Origin: Anthoceros angustus
Taxonomy: Eukaryota; Streptophyta; Anthocerotopsida; Anthocerotales; Anthocerotaceae
Assembly (NCBI GenBank): GCA_010909165.1
Contig: MU008164.1
Coordinates: 310,001-374,000 of the forward strand
Direction of reading: 5' to 3'
Length of the DNA stretch: 64,000 bases
Shown here: in pieces, positions 34,786-46,850 of the stretch
How the letters are laid out: each line of letters begins with the position of its first letter
How positions within the stretch are numbered: position 1 is the stretch's first letter
Notes under the pieces: generated by a model
What the model was told of the DNA's origin: nothing
Databases searched by the model: none
What the model saw: only the letters and a program-made list of their open reading frames with translations
Program-made: the position numbers and the translations under genes

Positions 34786-35870
34786 CATCCAACCACGAAC
34801 CCACCAAATCAATCCGGTCACATTTAGCTCCTTAAGCGCAAAGATACCCAGCACGCCTAGGGACTTTGGAGATGTTACGCACCGGTGCCTTCGAGCACGA
34901 ATCGATCCTCGCAGCGCGTGCAGATGCTCCGAAATGCCGCCTTGTCCTCAAATTTGTCAATGTGGCGGAGCGACCGTGGCACGTCTGCAACAACACGACG
35001 CCACAACCATCGACCTAGCCTAGAACAAGGCACGCTGGAAGGGAGATGCGATCTGCAAATGTACGAATCAAACCCGCCGCCTCGGCGTATGTATCGTCGC
35101 GGTGCTTGTACCCACGCTCTCTCTTGATCTTCTCCAAAGGTTGTCCAAATACGTGTCGCCCGGCCCATATGACAACTCGAGGCACATGGAAATCGATGCC
35201 GCATATTAAAATCACGTCGAGGAATGCCTTGCATTCAGGAGGATGCAAATAGCTAGGCCGCCTCGGCCCCGAGATCCCCAACCGAGGCACCCACTCAAAG
35301 GCGCATGCGATGCACAGGCAAAACCTCACCTTGCGGATGCTCCGGACACGGGCCGATTAGGGAAGAAGCGGTGCCGCGTGGTTTGATTGCTGCCCTCGGA
35401 TTGTAGAACCACGCCGTGTCGGCCTACTTGCAAGCATCCCGTGGACATCAATATCCGCACCATCTTCGACAACCCAAAGTGACGCCGACTAGCGATCAAG
35501 CAAGGCAAGCCAAAGGCAAAAGCAAAGGCATCCGCAACATAAGCAAAACTTGTGGAGACTGGCGTGAGCGGACTGGGCGCCGCGTCCGGTCGTGGAGCTG
35601 TGGACCCACTAGTCTCGAATGTGATGCAAGAGAGGAGGACCTAGCTCTGATCATGCAAGCATGCAACCCACCATAGGAATCTGCCTCCCGATCCATAGCC
35701 CGCTCTCGATCATTGCCAGCGGAAGGAAGCCATCTCACCGCTTGGGTGAAGAGCGGAAGAAGGAGCAACTGGGAACTTGGAGATGGGGATTTACAGAAAA
35801 CAATAAGTCCCAAGTTCAATACATTCAAAAAGTGTGCTATGCATACATATATAGCCCTTAGCCTTGACTA
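34786..35870 (-). pseudogene. Acireductone dioxygenase-like pseudogene, copy 2 (5' part)
   Basis: This copy keeps the promoter-like TATATATG (about 35,848), the first exon (TRHRFFPNRPVS near 35,350), the N-terminal exon with LEKIKRERGYKHRDDTYAEA (35,070-35,150) and the middle cupin exon with DRFVLEGTG (about 34,895). The C-terminal exons are missing: sequence jumps from the intron at 34,786 into an unrelated stretch that, in copy 1, lies upstream of the promoter. It is the best copy for the N-terminal half. Confidence 0.7.
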
Positions 35871-36459
35871 CTCTCAATAGGTATGAATCCTATCTCGGAT
35901 CCTGGTATTGTCCTAAACACTTTTATGACTTATTCTCCGAACTCTAATATGGGATGTGTTGCACCAATCCTATAGATTTCTAACAATTTTGGATGCTGAG
36001 AGAAGATGCAACAATGGCTTATGCCACACCAAGCTAGCTTATGCCAATTAAATGCGTGCTCTGCCCGAGGGCGGCAAAGACCACGCCGTTTCATGAAAAA
36101 GCTGCGTTTCTATCAATAGCATGACATGGATAGTTTCAAGATTTAATTGATATGGTTCATTGCAACCAGCCATTATGCCTCTAGAAACTCAAGGGAAAGC
36201 TAGGTGGCAATTCCAGTCTTCACCGCGGCTTGAAGCAATCGGTCCTCGGAGGCTCTCAAGCGTATGATCAAAGGCTTAGGAGAATGTCTGGCGGCGAGGA
36301 GGAGAGTCTTCATCACGTCCTCGGCCCAACTCCATTGACATATCCAGTCACGTTCAATGCACGTCATGAAAACGCGCAAGCTTTGAGGTAAACTTGCAAG
36401 AATGTGACGATGAGGTCATTGTGTCGGGTAGTAACATATATGGATCATGCATCGGCACA

Positions 36460-37010
36460 AGCACTTCGCTACTTGGAGGTGGTAGTGTAGAGATAAGATG
36501 GAAGGCACTCTATCTGCAGTGACAGCAAGCTCCTATTCAACCCAAAATCTAGAATTGAGGCAGTTTTAAAGGATGCTCAAGGCTACCCTACGACTCTATG
36601 TGTCACATGATTACGAAATGACCAGTATTTTCCAAACCTCTAGATGCCCCAAGGTTTCACATGATCGTAAAGTTGACGGGTATTTTGAAGTACTTTTTGT
36701 TGTGAAGATGACTAGATAACACTCTTCCAACCTTTAAACCTTTAAATATATCAAGAATTGTAAATTATTTTAATCAAGTCAATCAAATATTTGCATTCCA
36801 TCTAATTTAAAGCAATGTGAAGGACTTTAACAACAACAACCTTTGCGGAGGCTAGATATACGAGGGTGGGTTCTTTTCATTTGTATCCTTCTTCCCTCCT
36901 TTTCTTTATGTGTTAGAAATATTACGCAATCTTGGCCGTATGTTTGAAGGATTCCATCAACGGGCGGGAGCTCGTGGCGTTCACTTAACCGGGGCGCTCT
37001 CTTTGGTTGT
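36460..37010. other. Spacer between dioxygenase repeat units
   Basis: AT-rich stretch with no recognisable gene. Its right part, from GCAATGTGAAGGACTTTAAC at about 36,813, recurs at 39,678, showing that the spacer belongs to the amplified unit. Confidence 0.55.
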
Positions 37011-37539
37011 CACCAAGTCATTATGCTCCCGAGGACAAAACTTGGCGTAGCCAATGGCTTGAATGCCACGCCACCGTGACTAGGGAATGGGCGGTTTATG
37101 AAACAAAAAAAGGCGCGAGGAAGAGGAAACTTGGCGGCACCGGTTCAAACCAGGCCTCCGGTTGAGGCGGAGGCGAGCCGCACCTCCCAAAAAGGCGGGA
37201 TCTAAAACGGCCAGCCTGCGGTGAGCAATTGCAAGGTGCTCACAAAGCAGGCGAAAGCTTAACGGTGACTAGATAGACAGCCAATCAATCATATTCTTTC
37301 ACGGCATCAAATCTGGTTTGGTACATGCAATTCAAACTAGTTGCATCATCAACTCCTTGAAGTCGGAACTATGACCCATCCTTTTCGCTTTGCCCGTGAA
37401 GGCTAGGTTAGGCTCCCTAAGAGGATGGATGAGATCTACATGCGATCTTGGCGGCGTAAGCCGCCTGTACATCAAGCGAGACAAAACAAGCGGCAAGATT
37501 TATGTCGAAACCGTACATGAGCATTATGGACATGGTTAG

Positions 37540-38310
37540 GGTGATGCCGGTGGGTTGAAACGTTAACTCACCGGGCTTCCAATTTGTCAGCGTTATCATC
37601 TCGGGCGATCTCCGTAGTTGGCCGATCTTGCCGGTGGGTTGAAGCAACGTTAACTCACCGGGCTTCCAATTTGTCAGCGTTATCATCTCGGGCGATCTCC
37701 GTGTAGTTGGCCGATCTTGTCGGTGGGTCGTCTGCATCCATGAAGGCACCTCCATGAAGAGCCTCAATGCCCGCACGCTTCCAATAATATTAACCCACCA
37801 ACACCTAAATGCACCTCAATGGTACAATCTTCAAGCCAGCCACAAGCTTCCTTGCAAGACCTTTATTGAAGCAAGTTGTAACAAAGAGAGCCACTAGGAG
37901 GAGCAAGAGAGAGGCAACCTTGATGAATAAGGATTCGTCCGGGTGAATCATGGTACATCCCGGAGGGAGGATGATGAAGTCACCCTTGGTTATCTTGAAG
38001 CGGATCCACTCACATCGTAATCCCGCGTCAAAGTAGCTGCGATGCATCCAACGACCACCGAACCCACCAAATCAATTCGTCATGAAGCTTAGCTCCTTAA
38101 GCGCAAAGATACCTAGCACGCCTAGGGGACTTTGGAGATGTTGGCGTACCGGTGCCTTGAGCACGAATCGATCTCGCAGCGCGATGCTCCACAAAGAAAT
38201 GCCGCGCCTTGTCCTCGAATTTGTCAATGTGGCGGGAGCGGCCGTGGCAACGCCCCTGCAACAACACTTACGCCACAACCATCGACCTAGCCTAGAACAA
38301 GGCACGCGGA
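37540..38310 (-). pseudogene. Acireductone dioxygenase-like pseudogene, copy 3 (3' part)
   Basis: This copy has the clearest last exon: ALRLFMEVPSWMQTTHR on the minus strand (37,715-37,775), matching the ARD segment after the metal-binding His. The next exon (37,919-38,036) encodes EWIRFKITKGDFIILPPG and ends at an AAG/GTT-type donor after FIK. The middle exon follows near 38,150-38,240. Similarity stops at about 38,310, where the unit is truncated and joined to the next one. The last-exon region is internally duplicated (37,555-37,620 and 37,630-37,695). Confidence 0.75.
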
Positions 38311-38429
38311 AGGAGATGCGATCTTGGCGACGTAAGCCGCCTGTACATCAAGCGAGACAAAACAAGCGGCAAGATTTATGTCGAAACCGTACATGAGCAT
38401 TATGGACACGGTGGTTAGGGTGATGCCGG

Positions 38430-39670
38430 TGGGTTGAAACGTTAACTCACCGGGCTTCCAATTTGTCAGCGTTATCATCTCGGCGATCTCCGTGTAGTTG
38501 GCTTCGATCTTGTCGGTGGGTCGTCTGCATCCATGAAGGCACCTCCATGAAGAGCCTCAATGCACCTGCAGGTTCCAATAATATTAACCCAACACCTAAA
38601 TGCACCTCAATGGTACAATCTTCAAGCCAGCCACAAGCTTCCTTGCAAGACCTTTATTGAAAGCAAGTTGTAACAAAGAGACAATGGCGAGGCGGCAAGA
38701 GAGCCGAACCTTGATGAATAAGGATTCGTCGTGAATCATGGTACATCCCGGAGGGAGGATGATGAAGTCACCCTTGGTTATCTTGAAGCGGATCCACTCG
38801 TCATCGTAATCCCGCGTCAAAGTAGCCGCAAGATGCATCCAACGACCACCGAACCCACCAAATCAATCGTGAAATCTGTAGCTCCTTAAGCGCAAAGATA
38901 CCTAGCACGCCTAGGGACTTTGGAGATGTTGGCACTGCCTTCGAGCACGAATCGATCTCTCGCAGCGTCAGATGCTCCACAAAGAAATGCCGCGCCTTGT
39001 CCTCGAATTTGTCAATGTGGCGGGAGCGGCCGTGGCAACGTCCGCAACAACACGACGCCACAACCATCGACCTAGCCTAGAACAAGGCACGCGGAAGGGA
39101 GATGCGATGCCGCAAATGTACGGAATCAAACCACGCCTCGGCGTATGTATCGCATTGGCTTGTACCCACGCCTCTCTTGATCTTCTCCAACGATGGGTTG
39201 TCCAAATACGTGTCGAAGGCCCGGCTTCCATATGACAACTCAAACAGACATGGAAATCGGCGCCGCATATTAAAATCACGTGGGAGGAATGCCTTGCATT
39301 CCAGGAGGGATGTAAATAGCTAGGCCGCCTCGGCCCCGAGATCCCCAACCGAGGCACCCACTCAAAGGCGCATGCGATGCAGGGCAAAACCTCACCTTGC
39401 ATGCTCCGGGACACGGCCGATTAGGGAAGAAGCTGGTGCTGGTGGTTTGATTGTCGCTGCCCTCCGGATTGTAGAACCACGCCTGTCACCTACTTGCAAG
39501 CATCCGTGGACATCAATATCCGCACCATCTTCGCACAACCCAAAGTGACGCCGACTAGGGCAAATAAGCAAGCCAAGGCAAAAGCAAAGGCATCCGCAAC
39601 ATAAGCAAAACTTGGGAGACCGGCCGTAGATGCGGACCGGCCGCGATTCGGGTCGTGGAGTCATGGACCC
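38430..39670 (-). pseudogene. Acireductone dioxygenase-like pseudogene, copy 4
   Basis: Exons in gene order from right to left: first exon near 39,400-39,540, N-terminal exon near 39,110-39,270 (DTYLDNPSLEKIKR in one frame), middle exon with KARHFFVEHLTLREI near 38,945-39,015, cupin exon 38,710-38,825 with YDDEWIRFKITKGDFIILPPG-type sequence, and the last exon near 38,430-38,570. The second His of the expected HxH metal site is not present. The promoter part is missing because the unit ends at 39,675. Confidence 0.75.
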
Positions 39671-40429
39671 ACTAGTGCAATGTGAAGGACTTTAACAACA
39701 ACAACCCTTTGCGGAGGCTAGATATACGTGGGTTCTTTTCATTTGTATCCTTCTTCCTCCTTTTCTTTATGTGTTAGAAATATTACGCAATCTTGGCCGT
39801 ATGTTTGAAGGATTCCATCAACGGGCGGGAGCTCGAGATTCACTTAACCGGGGACTCTCAGGTTGTCGATCAAGTCATTATGCTCCCGAGGACAAAACTT
39901 GGCGATAATGGCTTGAATGCCACGTCCAGCTAGGGAATGGGCCGGTTTAGGAAACAAAAATGTAGGCGCGAGGAAGAGGAAACTTGGCGGCACCGGTTCA
40001 AACCAGGCCTCCGGTTGAGGCGGAGGCAGCCATCCCTCCCAAAAAGGCGGGATCTAAAGCAGTGCCTGCGGTGAGCAATTGCAAGGTGCTCACAAAGCGA
40101 GGCTGAACTGGCAGTGACTAGATAGACAGCCAATCAATCATATTCTTTCACGGCATCAAATCGGTTTGGTACATGCAATTCAAACTAGTTGCATCATCAA
40201 CTCCTTGAAGTCGGAACTATGACCCATCCTTTTCGGTTTTGCCCGTGAAGGCTAGGTTAGGCTCCCTAAGAGGATGGATGAGATCTACATGCGATCTTGG
40301 CGACGTAAGCCGCCCTGTACATCAAGCAGACAAAACAAACGGCAAGATTTATGTCAGGAAACCGTACATGAGCATTATGAGCTGGACAAAGTGGTTAGGG
40401 TGATGCCAGTGGGTTGAAGCAACGTTAAC

Positions 40430-41885
40430 TCACCGGGCTTCCAATTTGTCAGCGTTATCATCTCGGGCGATCTCCGTGTAGTTGGCCGATCTTGTCGGTG
40501 GGTCGTCTGCATCCATGAAGGCACCTCCATGAAGAGCCTCAATGCACGGTTCCAATAATATTAACCCACCAACACCTAAATGCACCTCAATGGTACAATC
40601 TTCAAGCCAGCTTCCTTGCAAGACCTTTATTGAAAGCAAGTTGTAACAAAGAGGCAATAGCGACGGCAGAGAGAGAGCCGAACCTTGATGAATAAGGATT
40701 CGTCCAGGTGAATCATGGTACATCCGGAGGGAGGATGATGAAGTCACCCTTGGTTATCTTGAAGCGGATCCACTCGTAATCCCGCGTCAAAGTAGCTGCG
40801 CATGCATCCAACGACCACCGAACCCACCAAATCAATCCTGAAATCTGACTAGCTCCTTAAGCGCAAAGATACCTAGCACGTCTAGGGGACTTTGGAGATG
40901 TTACGCTGCGTGCCGAGCACGAATCGATCTCGCAGTGCGGATGCTCCACAAAGAAATGCCGCCTTGTCCTCGAATTTGTCAATGTGGCGGGAGCGGCCGT
41001 GGCAACGTCCGCAACAACACGGCGCCACAACCATCGCCGGACCTAGCCTAGAACAAGGCACGCGGAAGGAGATGCGATCTGCAAATGTACGGAATCAAAC
41101 CCGCCGCCTCGGCGTATGTATCGTCTGTGATGCTTGTACGCTCTCTCTTGATCTTCTCCAACGATGGGTTGTCCAAATACGTGTGGCGTCCGGCTTCCAT
41201 ATTATGACAACTCCGGCCGCATGGAAATCGATGCCGCATATTAAAATCACGTCGGGAGGAATGCCTTGCATTCCGGGAGGATGCAAATAGCTAGGCCGCC
41301 TCGGCCCCGAGATCCCCAACCGAGGCACCCACTCAAAGGCGCATGCGGATGCACAGGGCAAAACCTCACCTTGCGGATGCTCCGGACACGGGCCGATTAG
41401 GGAAGCTGGTGCAGCGTGGTTTGATTGTCGCTGCCCTCCGGATTGTAGAACCACGCGTGTCACCACTTGCAAGCATCCGTGGACATCAATATCCGCACCA
41501 TCTTCGCACAACCCAAAGTGACGCCGACTAAGGCAAAACCAAAAAGCCAAAAGCAAAGCAAAGGCATCCGCAACATAAGCAAAACTTGAGGAGGCGCCGT
41601 GGATCACGGACGCCGCATTCGGCCGAGTCAGGGCCTGGTCTCGGAATGTGATGCAAGAGAGAGGACCTAGCTCACGATCATGCAAGCATGCAACCCACCA
41701 TAGGAATGCCTCGGATCCATACCGCCGCCTGACGCTACAAGGAAGGAAGCCATCTCACACTGCTTGGGTGAAGAGAGGGAAGAAGAAGAACCGGGAACTT
41801 GGAGATGGGGATTTCAAGAAAACAATAAGTCCCAAGTTCAATACATTCAAAAAAGTGTGCTATGCATACATATATAGACCTTGGC
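40430..41885 (-). pseudogene. Acireductone dioxygenase-like pseudogene, copy 5
   Basis: The same order as copy 4, with promoter included: TATATATG near 41,872, first exon near 41,370-41,510, N-terminal exon near 41,080-41,260, middle exon near 40,905-40,995, cupin exon 40,684-40,795 and last exon near 40,430-40,545. Upstream of the promoter the flank runs to 42,120, where another element is inserted. Small deletions break every exon relative to its sister copies. Confidence 0.7.
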
Positions 41886-43603
41886 CTTGACTACTCTCAA
41901 TAGGTATGAATCCTATCTCGGATCCTCGCATTGTCCTATACACTTTTATGACTTATTCTCCGAACTCTAATATGGGATGTGTTGCACCAATCCTATAGAT
42001 TTCTAACAATTTTGAAAGACATGTATGCAGAGAAGATGCAACAATGGCTTATGCCACACCAAGCTAGCTTATGCCAATTAAATGCGTGCTCATGCAGTGG
42101 CGAAAAGCAGAGACCACGCCGACTAGTAGAAACATGGTGCCCATGTTACGGGTTTTGACGATTCTTATTACGGCCACAGAACGTTATATTTTTGCTTCGT
42201 GCATAGGCTTTGTAGAGGAGCGGAGCGGGCGTAGAACGGCCGAGGCCGTTAGGGCCGAGACCGTTCTAGGTCAGGCGCCCGACGCCGTCCGCCTCGGCGT
42301 AAGGGAGCGGCGAGTCACAGGACGCACCGCACTGACCGGCGATCGGGTGAGCCGAGGGCTGTTCAAAATTAAAGACTTGTTGCTTGCAGTAACCAGGTTA
42401 TACTTCTTTTTTCTCTCACTACGATGTAACATTTCATATTTTTACAGTCTTGGTTTTACCATTCTTGAAGTGTTTTTTCAAAAGAGGTTCACTGGCAATG
42501 TTATTGTGTTGAACACTTTGATAGTCACTATCTGAAAGATGTTACATTGGTTAGTAAACATAAACAGTCAAAGAGGAAATGACAAAGTGATTCATTACCT
42601 TCTTCAATATCCACCATTGCGTCGCTCACATTCAACGCATCCCGGAAGGGTCGAGCTACATTAAATTGGATGGTGAGGTACAGGACCCTGAACCACCCCC
42701 GAGGCACTCGGGGTGGGTTCCGTGTCCTTGGTTATCAACCGGTGAAGATCCCGCAGCTCGGCAATCTCTAGCTTCACAAACGGGCCCCTTTCTGCAGCCT
42801 TCGTTATCCGCACTTACAAGACCTAAAGATTTGTGATGGGAACCATTGGATGTGTTAAGGGTACCTACGGTATCTATTGCTCGTGACAACACACCAACAC
42901 ATGAGCCCGGATATACCTTTGGGAGTTTCGTGAGAAAAGTAAACCAGAGCACAGGGCTAGTCCTGCTGCATACAATGTCTGTTGGAGATCTTTTACTCGC
43001 ACCTTGGGTGGTGTTGTATCCGAGGGCACACAGAAAAGCACCTTGTTAGTAAACCAGTCCTTAAACTGGGGTCCTAAGAAAACAAATTGAAGCAAAGAGT
43101 CCGAGTGACCCTTACATATGAAAAAGGGCGCTGAGGCCGAGCAATCACTTTGGCGCAGAAGTCCATAAGTACAATCACTTTATCGATGCTTTGAACTCGC
43201 TTGCACAATGAGACCGTCTGAAATTGGATTTTAATCACACACATAACCTCAAACTACCATCGATCATGAACGAAACAAATTGCTAGTACTAAGCATCAAG
43301 AAGAAACGAGGACTCAAGCACACCACCCACTGGTGATCCGAGCTTGCCGAAAGCTCCTGCATCCCTATGCTTCTTTGTCTTCAAAAATGTCTGCTCAAAT
43401 GATCACCATTCTTCTCGCATCAAGTCGCAACGCATCAAGGACAAAACGCCATGAACTCCACTTTACATTCAATCCACCTCGGCAAAACATACCTTCCTTC
43501 TTATCGGCCTCGAGACGCGGTCGGAAGGGGAGGCGAGGACTCCACTTCCACGCCATCGCCGCTTGAGTCGTTTTGGTAGAAGGCAGCGTGAGTCGGGAAC
43601 ATA

Positions 43604-44053
43604 GTGGTCTTCCTTCATGCTCTTGACCAGGGGGTTGAGCAGATGAAGAGGAAACCGACCGGGACTACGGCTGGATCAACAACATCCACCACGACATTGG
43701 CACTCACGTCTGTTGGGAAAACATGTTGTCGATGTGGAAATGAGCAGATGCGTGGAGGGCACATGGCTGATCCTCCACCCGTGAAACGGCACAAGAATGG
43801 ACGAGTGCGTGAGGTGCCCGATGACGCTATTGAGCGTCTTGTTATTGGAGAAGCTCCGTGCCAGCGTGCCTCAAAGACGAACAAGGCCCGAACATGGTGC
43901 CTGACGAACCAAGACAGAGGCCACACAAACCACCTGTTGAGATCACGCCCAGCCAGCCCAAGACCACCGCCACGTCCCTCGCAACATAGCTCAAGGACCT
44001 CAAGGTATTCTTCTCCAGGCTTGGGGATAGCAGCCGGATGTCCGCTGTGGTGA
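43604..44053 (+). pseudogene. Captured exon-like ORF, unknown family
   Basis: A plus-strand frame holds [32 protein letters not shown] and [19 protein letters not shown] before changing frame near 43,890. The CxxCG and basic stretches suggest a nucleic-acid-binding segment, but I recognise no family. The minus strand is also open here because of high GC, so strand assignment is by composition only. Confidence 0.25.
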
Positions 44054-44764
44054 AAGGGGAGGCGCGCGATCGAACTCCAGCTCCCGTCCGTGGAACTGCC
44101 GGGCGTGAAGCTAGGCCGGACGGAACCGCCACCATGGCCACCACGCCCTTCCTCCTCCCTCTGCTGCGGCCGCGCATCCCTAGACCGGGTCAGAAGACCG
44201 TCCCCTCCCGCAACCAGAGCTGCCGGCCGCCATCGCCACCCGACACCTCCGCTGCTCCTCCGTGGGCTTTGCACCGCCAGCGCCGTATCTCAAGTATATC
44301 CATCGGAAAATGCTATCCACTTACTTGTGCAATCTCGAAACCCGACCTTCTCCGAAGGCATTTGCGAGAAGCAATAGCAATGACCATCGCGGCCAAGGAA
44401 GTACGCCAAAACATGTTGGGCACTAGATGTGAGCAAAAAAGTGATGCGGATGAAATGACGTGACGCGGGAGTGGGGCTAGAGGACGTAGCGCGGGCGACC
44501 TGTTCTTGTTTAAGTAAGAGGAGGTGGATGGTTCTAGGCGTTTCCAGTTGGATACCCAGGTGTGAAGCGATTCGTTCCTAGGTTCGGCTTACGCTCTGGC
44601 CGTTGCTGGTTTGGAATGTTTAGGTTTGGTTAAAAAGGGCGGCGGCGGCGGCTGGTGTGGACGAATCATTTTTGTAGGTAGGTTTGGTACCGGGCTTCGG
44701 GAGTTAGGTCTGGGAATTTAAACTTAGGTCTGGTAGAGAAAGCTTGTCGGCGCCGACAGAGAGA

Positions 44765-44810
44765 GAACCTAGGGTTTCTTTGTCTATATAAACCTCTTTT
44801 CCAGCAGTCT
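44765..44810 (+). promoter_or_regulatory. Promoter-like stretch with telo-box and TATA box
   Basis: CTAGGGTTTC (a telo-box on the opposite strand) is followed after about 16 bp by TCTATATAAACCTC, a consensus plant TATA box, then a T/C-rich leader. Downstream, 44,810-46,470 is T-rich and intron-like with no clear start codon. It looks like the promoter and leader intron of a captured or truncated gene. Confidence 0.45.
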
Positions 44811-46470
44811 TATGTCTTTTGGTTCATTGCTCATGCTTTCGATTTTGCTCGCTTTAGGTCTTTTGGCGGTTTTCTGAGTGATGGAGTGTGTTTGCGTCCT
44901 CTGGCTGTTGATCTTGCATTGTCTTCTTGTTTGTTTGATGTCTTATTGTTTGGTCAAGCGCCTCCTTGAAACTTCTTCTTTGATTCGCATGTCTTGAGCA
45001 AGCGCATGCTTCTGTTTGTGTGTGCTGGTTTTAAAGTGTGCTTAATGGAGGACATTATCAAAAGTGTCTCTTGACGCTGAGGTCACTCTCTGGACGGTGT
45101 TAGTTGGAGGTATTCGAAGTTATTGCTGAAGTTTTGAAGTTTTGAACTGATTGCAGTGATTGCTGAAGTTTTGAACTACAAGCGTCCTACGCGGCCGCTC
45201 TTTACACCAAGGCCAGTCTCTACTGAGCATGCCTTTTAATAGCTTTGTTTTTGTTCTGTGTTCTTAAACAGTTCTTGCTTCCAATGAAATAGTACTGTAA
45301 GTGTAGGCGGTTCCATGTAGTTTCTCTTTTGGGTCTCTGGCTGAAATACGGTGTATTCTTTGCAGAACTGTACGGGGAGAAACACAAAGATAAACGGGGA
45401 GTGACACAGTCACTTTGCGGGGTAGTACTCTATCCTGTTAGAAAGTATCTATGTTTCTTTTCCTTTTGATTTGTAGTCAAGACTTGACCTTTCTAGTTAG
45501 GTACCGTTGGTGTTGCTTATGTTCTAGGCTGCTTGGCTGAACGAACCATCCACAACTGATATCTACGTATGATTGTAGTAAACGACGCCCCGACGTATTG
45601 TCGACGTCGGGATCATCTTCTACTTTGTTCTGTAAACAGAGCTGTCTTTTCCATCCTCTTTTTTAAGAGCTGTTAAGCCTTAGAACAGTTCATTCGGTAC
45701 CTTAGCTTTTGCTGAACTTTTGAGCTCTCTGTTTGCGTGTGGCATGCGTTTGGTTTCTCTGTGCATAATTCCAGTTTCATGCTTTCCTCTCTTCTGGTAC
45801 TTCTTTTAATTGTTGTTTTTTTTTCTGCAGAACTGAAGAAAAAACAGCTTTCAACCCGACCTGTGAGTACTTGACTGTTATGCCTTTTTTCCTTCTTATG
45901 TCAGGTCAAGTTTCATTATGAAATTGCTGTTTTATCAAATAGGAGTTTTGTGTCTAGAGTTCGCATGTTGTGTCTTAATGTTGGTTTTGATTGTTTGTTG
46001 CTTGCAAACACTGAAAATCTTTGTAGTTTCGAACGATGTTTCGTTGAAGTGCTAACGCCCTGATTAGACCATCGGAAGTAAGAACACGTAGTATATCAGT
46101 CTGCTCCAAATAAATGTCCCAAACCGATGAGTCTTTTGAGTCTCTTCAAGTGTTTGTTTCTTTCAGTGTATATGTTTGGATTCTTCAAAGGTCTATGTTT
46201 GGAGGTTGGTTTGCACGCGCTTTGTTTTATTTTCTCACGTGTCTTCCAAAGAACGCCGGTTGCATGTAATTTGTTCCTATGTTGTGTCCTTTTCTTGTAG
46301 CATAGATAGCAATTGTAGTATGCTATTTTGCATGTATGTTTTTTTGCTCTTACAATGAGGTTTGGCTAAGCCAATTCTGGTTTCTTTTATGTGGTTGTGT
46401 TGGTCTTGATTCTCCGAGTAAACAATCTTTGGTAGTTGTGCTTCTTCATGCGCCTTGTGTGCCTTTGCAG

Positions 46471-46564
46471 AAGTGTGAAGGCGGTGGAGCAGTCGACGAA
46501 TTTTGGATACATTTTGATCTGCGACATGTGTGCACTCTTTTGGGTAGCTCTTTGTGTCTTAGGT
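46471..46564 (+). pseudogene. Exon-like segment with good splice sites
   Basis: Bounded by TTTGCAG and by TTAG/GTAAGT. One frame is open across the segment (GGGAVDEFWIHFDLRH). The family is not recognised. With 45,800-45,870 (TTTCTGCAG acceptor followed by GTGAGT) it suggests a multi-exon gene fragment inside the element. Confidence 0.3.
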
Positions 46565-46783
46565 AAGTGTCGGTATTTACTTGGTGTCTATTTTTTTCTA
46601 CCCACGCCTGGTTTCAACATTTATGGTGGATGCATTTCACCCGACATGCCATGTTTTCTACTCTATTGTAATGGATTTTACTATATTGAGTAAAATAATG
46701 ACCAAATGGTCAATTCTCTAGAAATCTACCCTTTAACCCCGAAAAAATCATTAGCGTCGAGGCCCCAGACGAGGCGCGACTTC

Positions 46784-46850
46784 TGTATAGAAGCTGCCTT
46801 TGTTACACTTGCATATAACACTATTCCTTCCCAAGGGTGCATTGTGTTCC
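46784..46850 (+). mobile_element. Second CACTA-like terminus
   Basis: GTATAGAAGCTGCC followed by TTTGTTACACTTGCATATAAC resembles the terminus at 9,775 (CTAGAAAAGGCAGC, then ATGTTACACTTTTATAT). It lies directly after the hairpin terminus of the preceding element and before a plus-strand TNP2 remnant, so it could be the left end of that CACTA element. Confidence 0.45.

Larger units (their letters stand above)
42121..46780 (+). mobile_element. Element inserted into dioxygenase unit 5
   Basis: The dioxygenase flank is shared up to GACCACGCCG (42,121) and then switches to ACTAGTAGAAACATGGTGCC, like a CACTA terminal repeat. The other copies continue GTTCATGAAAAAG at this point, so this is an insertion boundary. 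The right side carries the same terminus as 4,370-4,590 (46,575-46,775), ending in the GGCC/GGCC hairpin. Between them lie unrelated stretches with exon-like segments. I cannot decide between a non-autonomous CACTA element and a rolling-circle element. The host sequence does not resume after 46,780. Confidence 0.5.

Noticed and set aside
43615-44274. 219-codon minus-strand ORF
   Set aside because: It lies in GC-rich DNA opposite a plus-strand frame with more protein-like content (CxxCG, basic stretches), so it is probably an antisense shadow.
45590-45615. CCCGACG/CGTCGGG hairpin as a terminator
   Set aside because: Bacterial-type terminators do not apply in plant nuclear DNA. It is an isolated short inverted repeat with no clear role.
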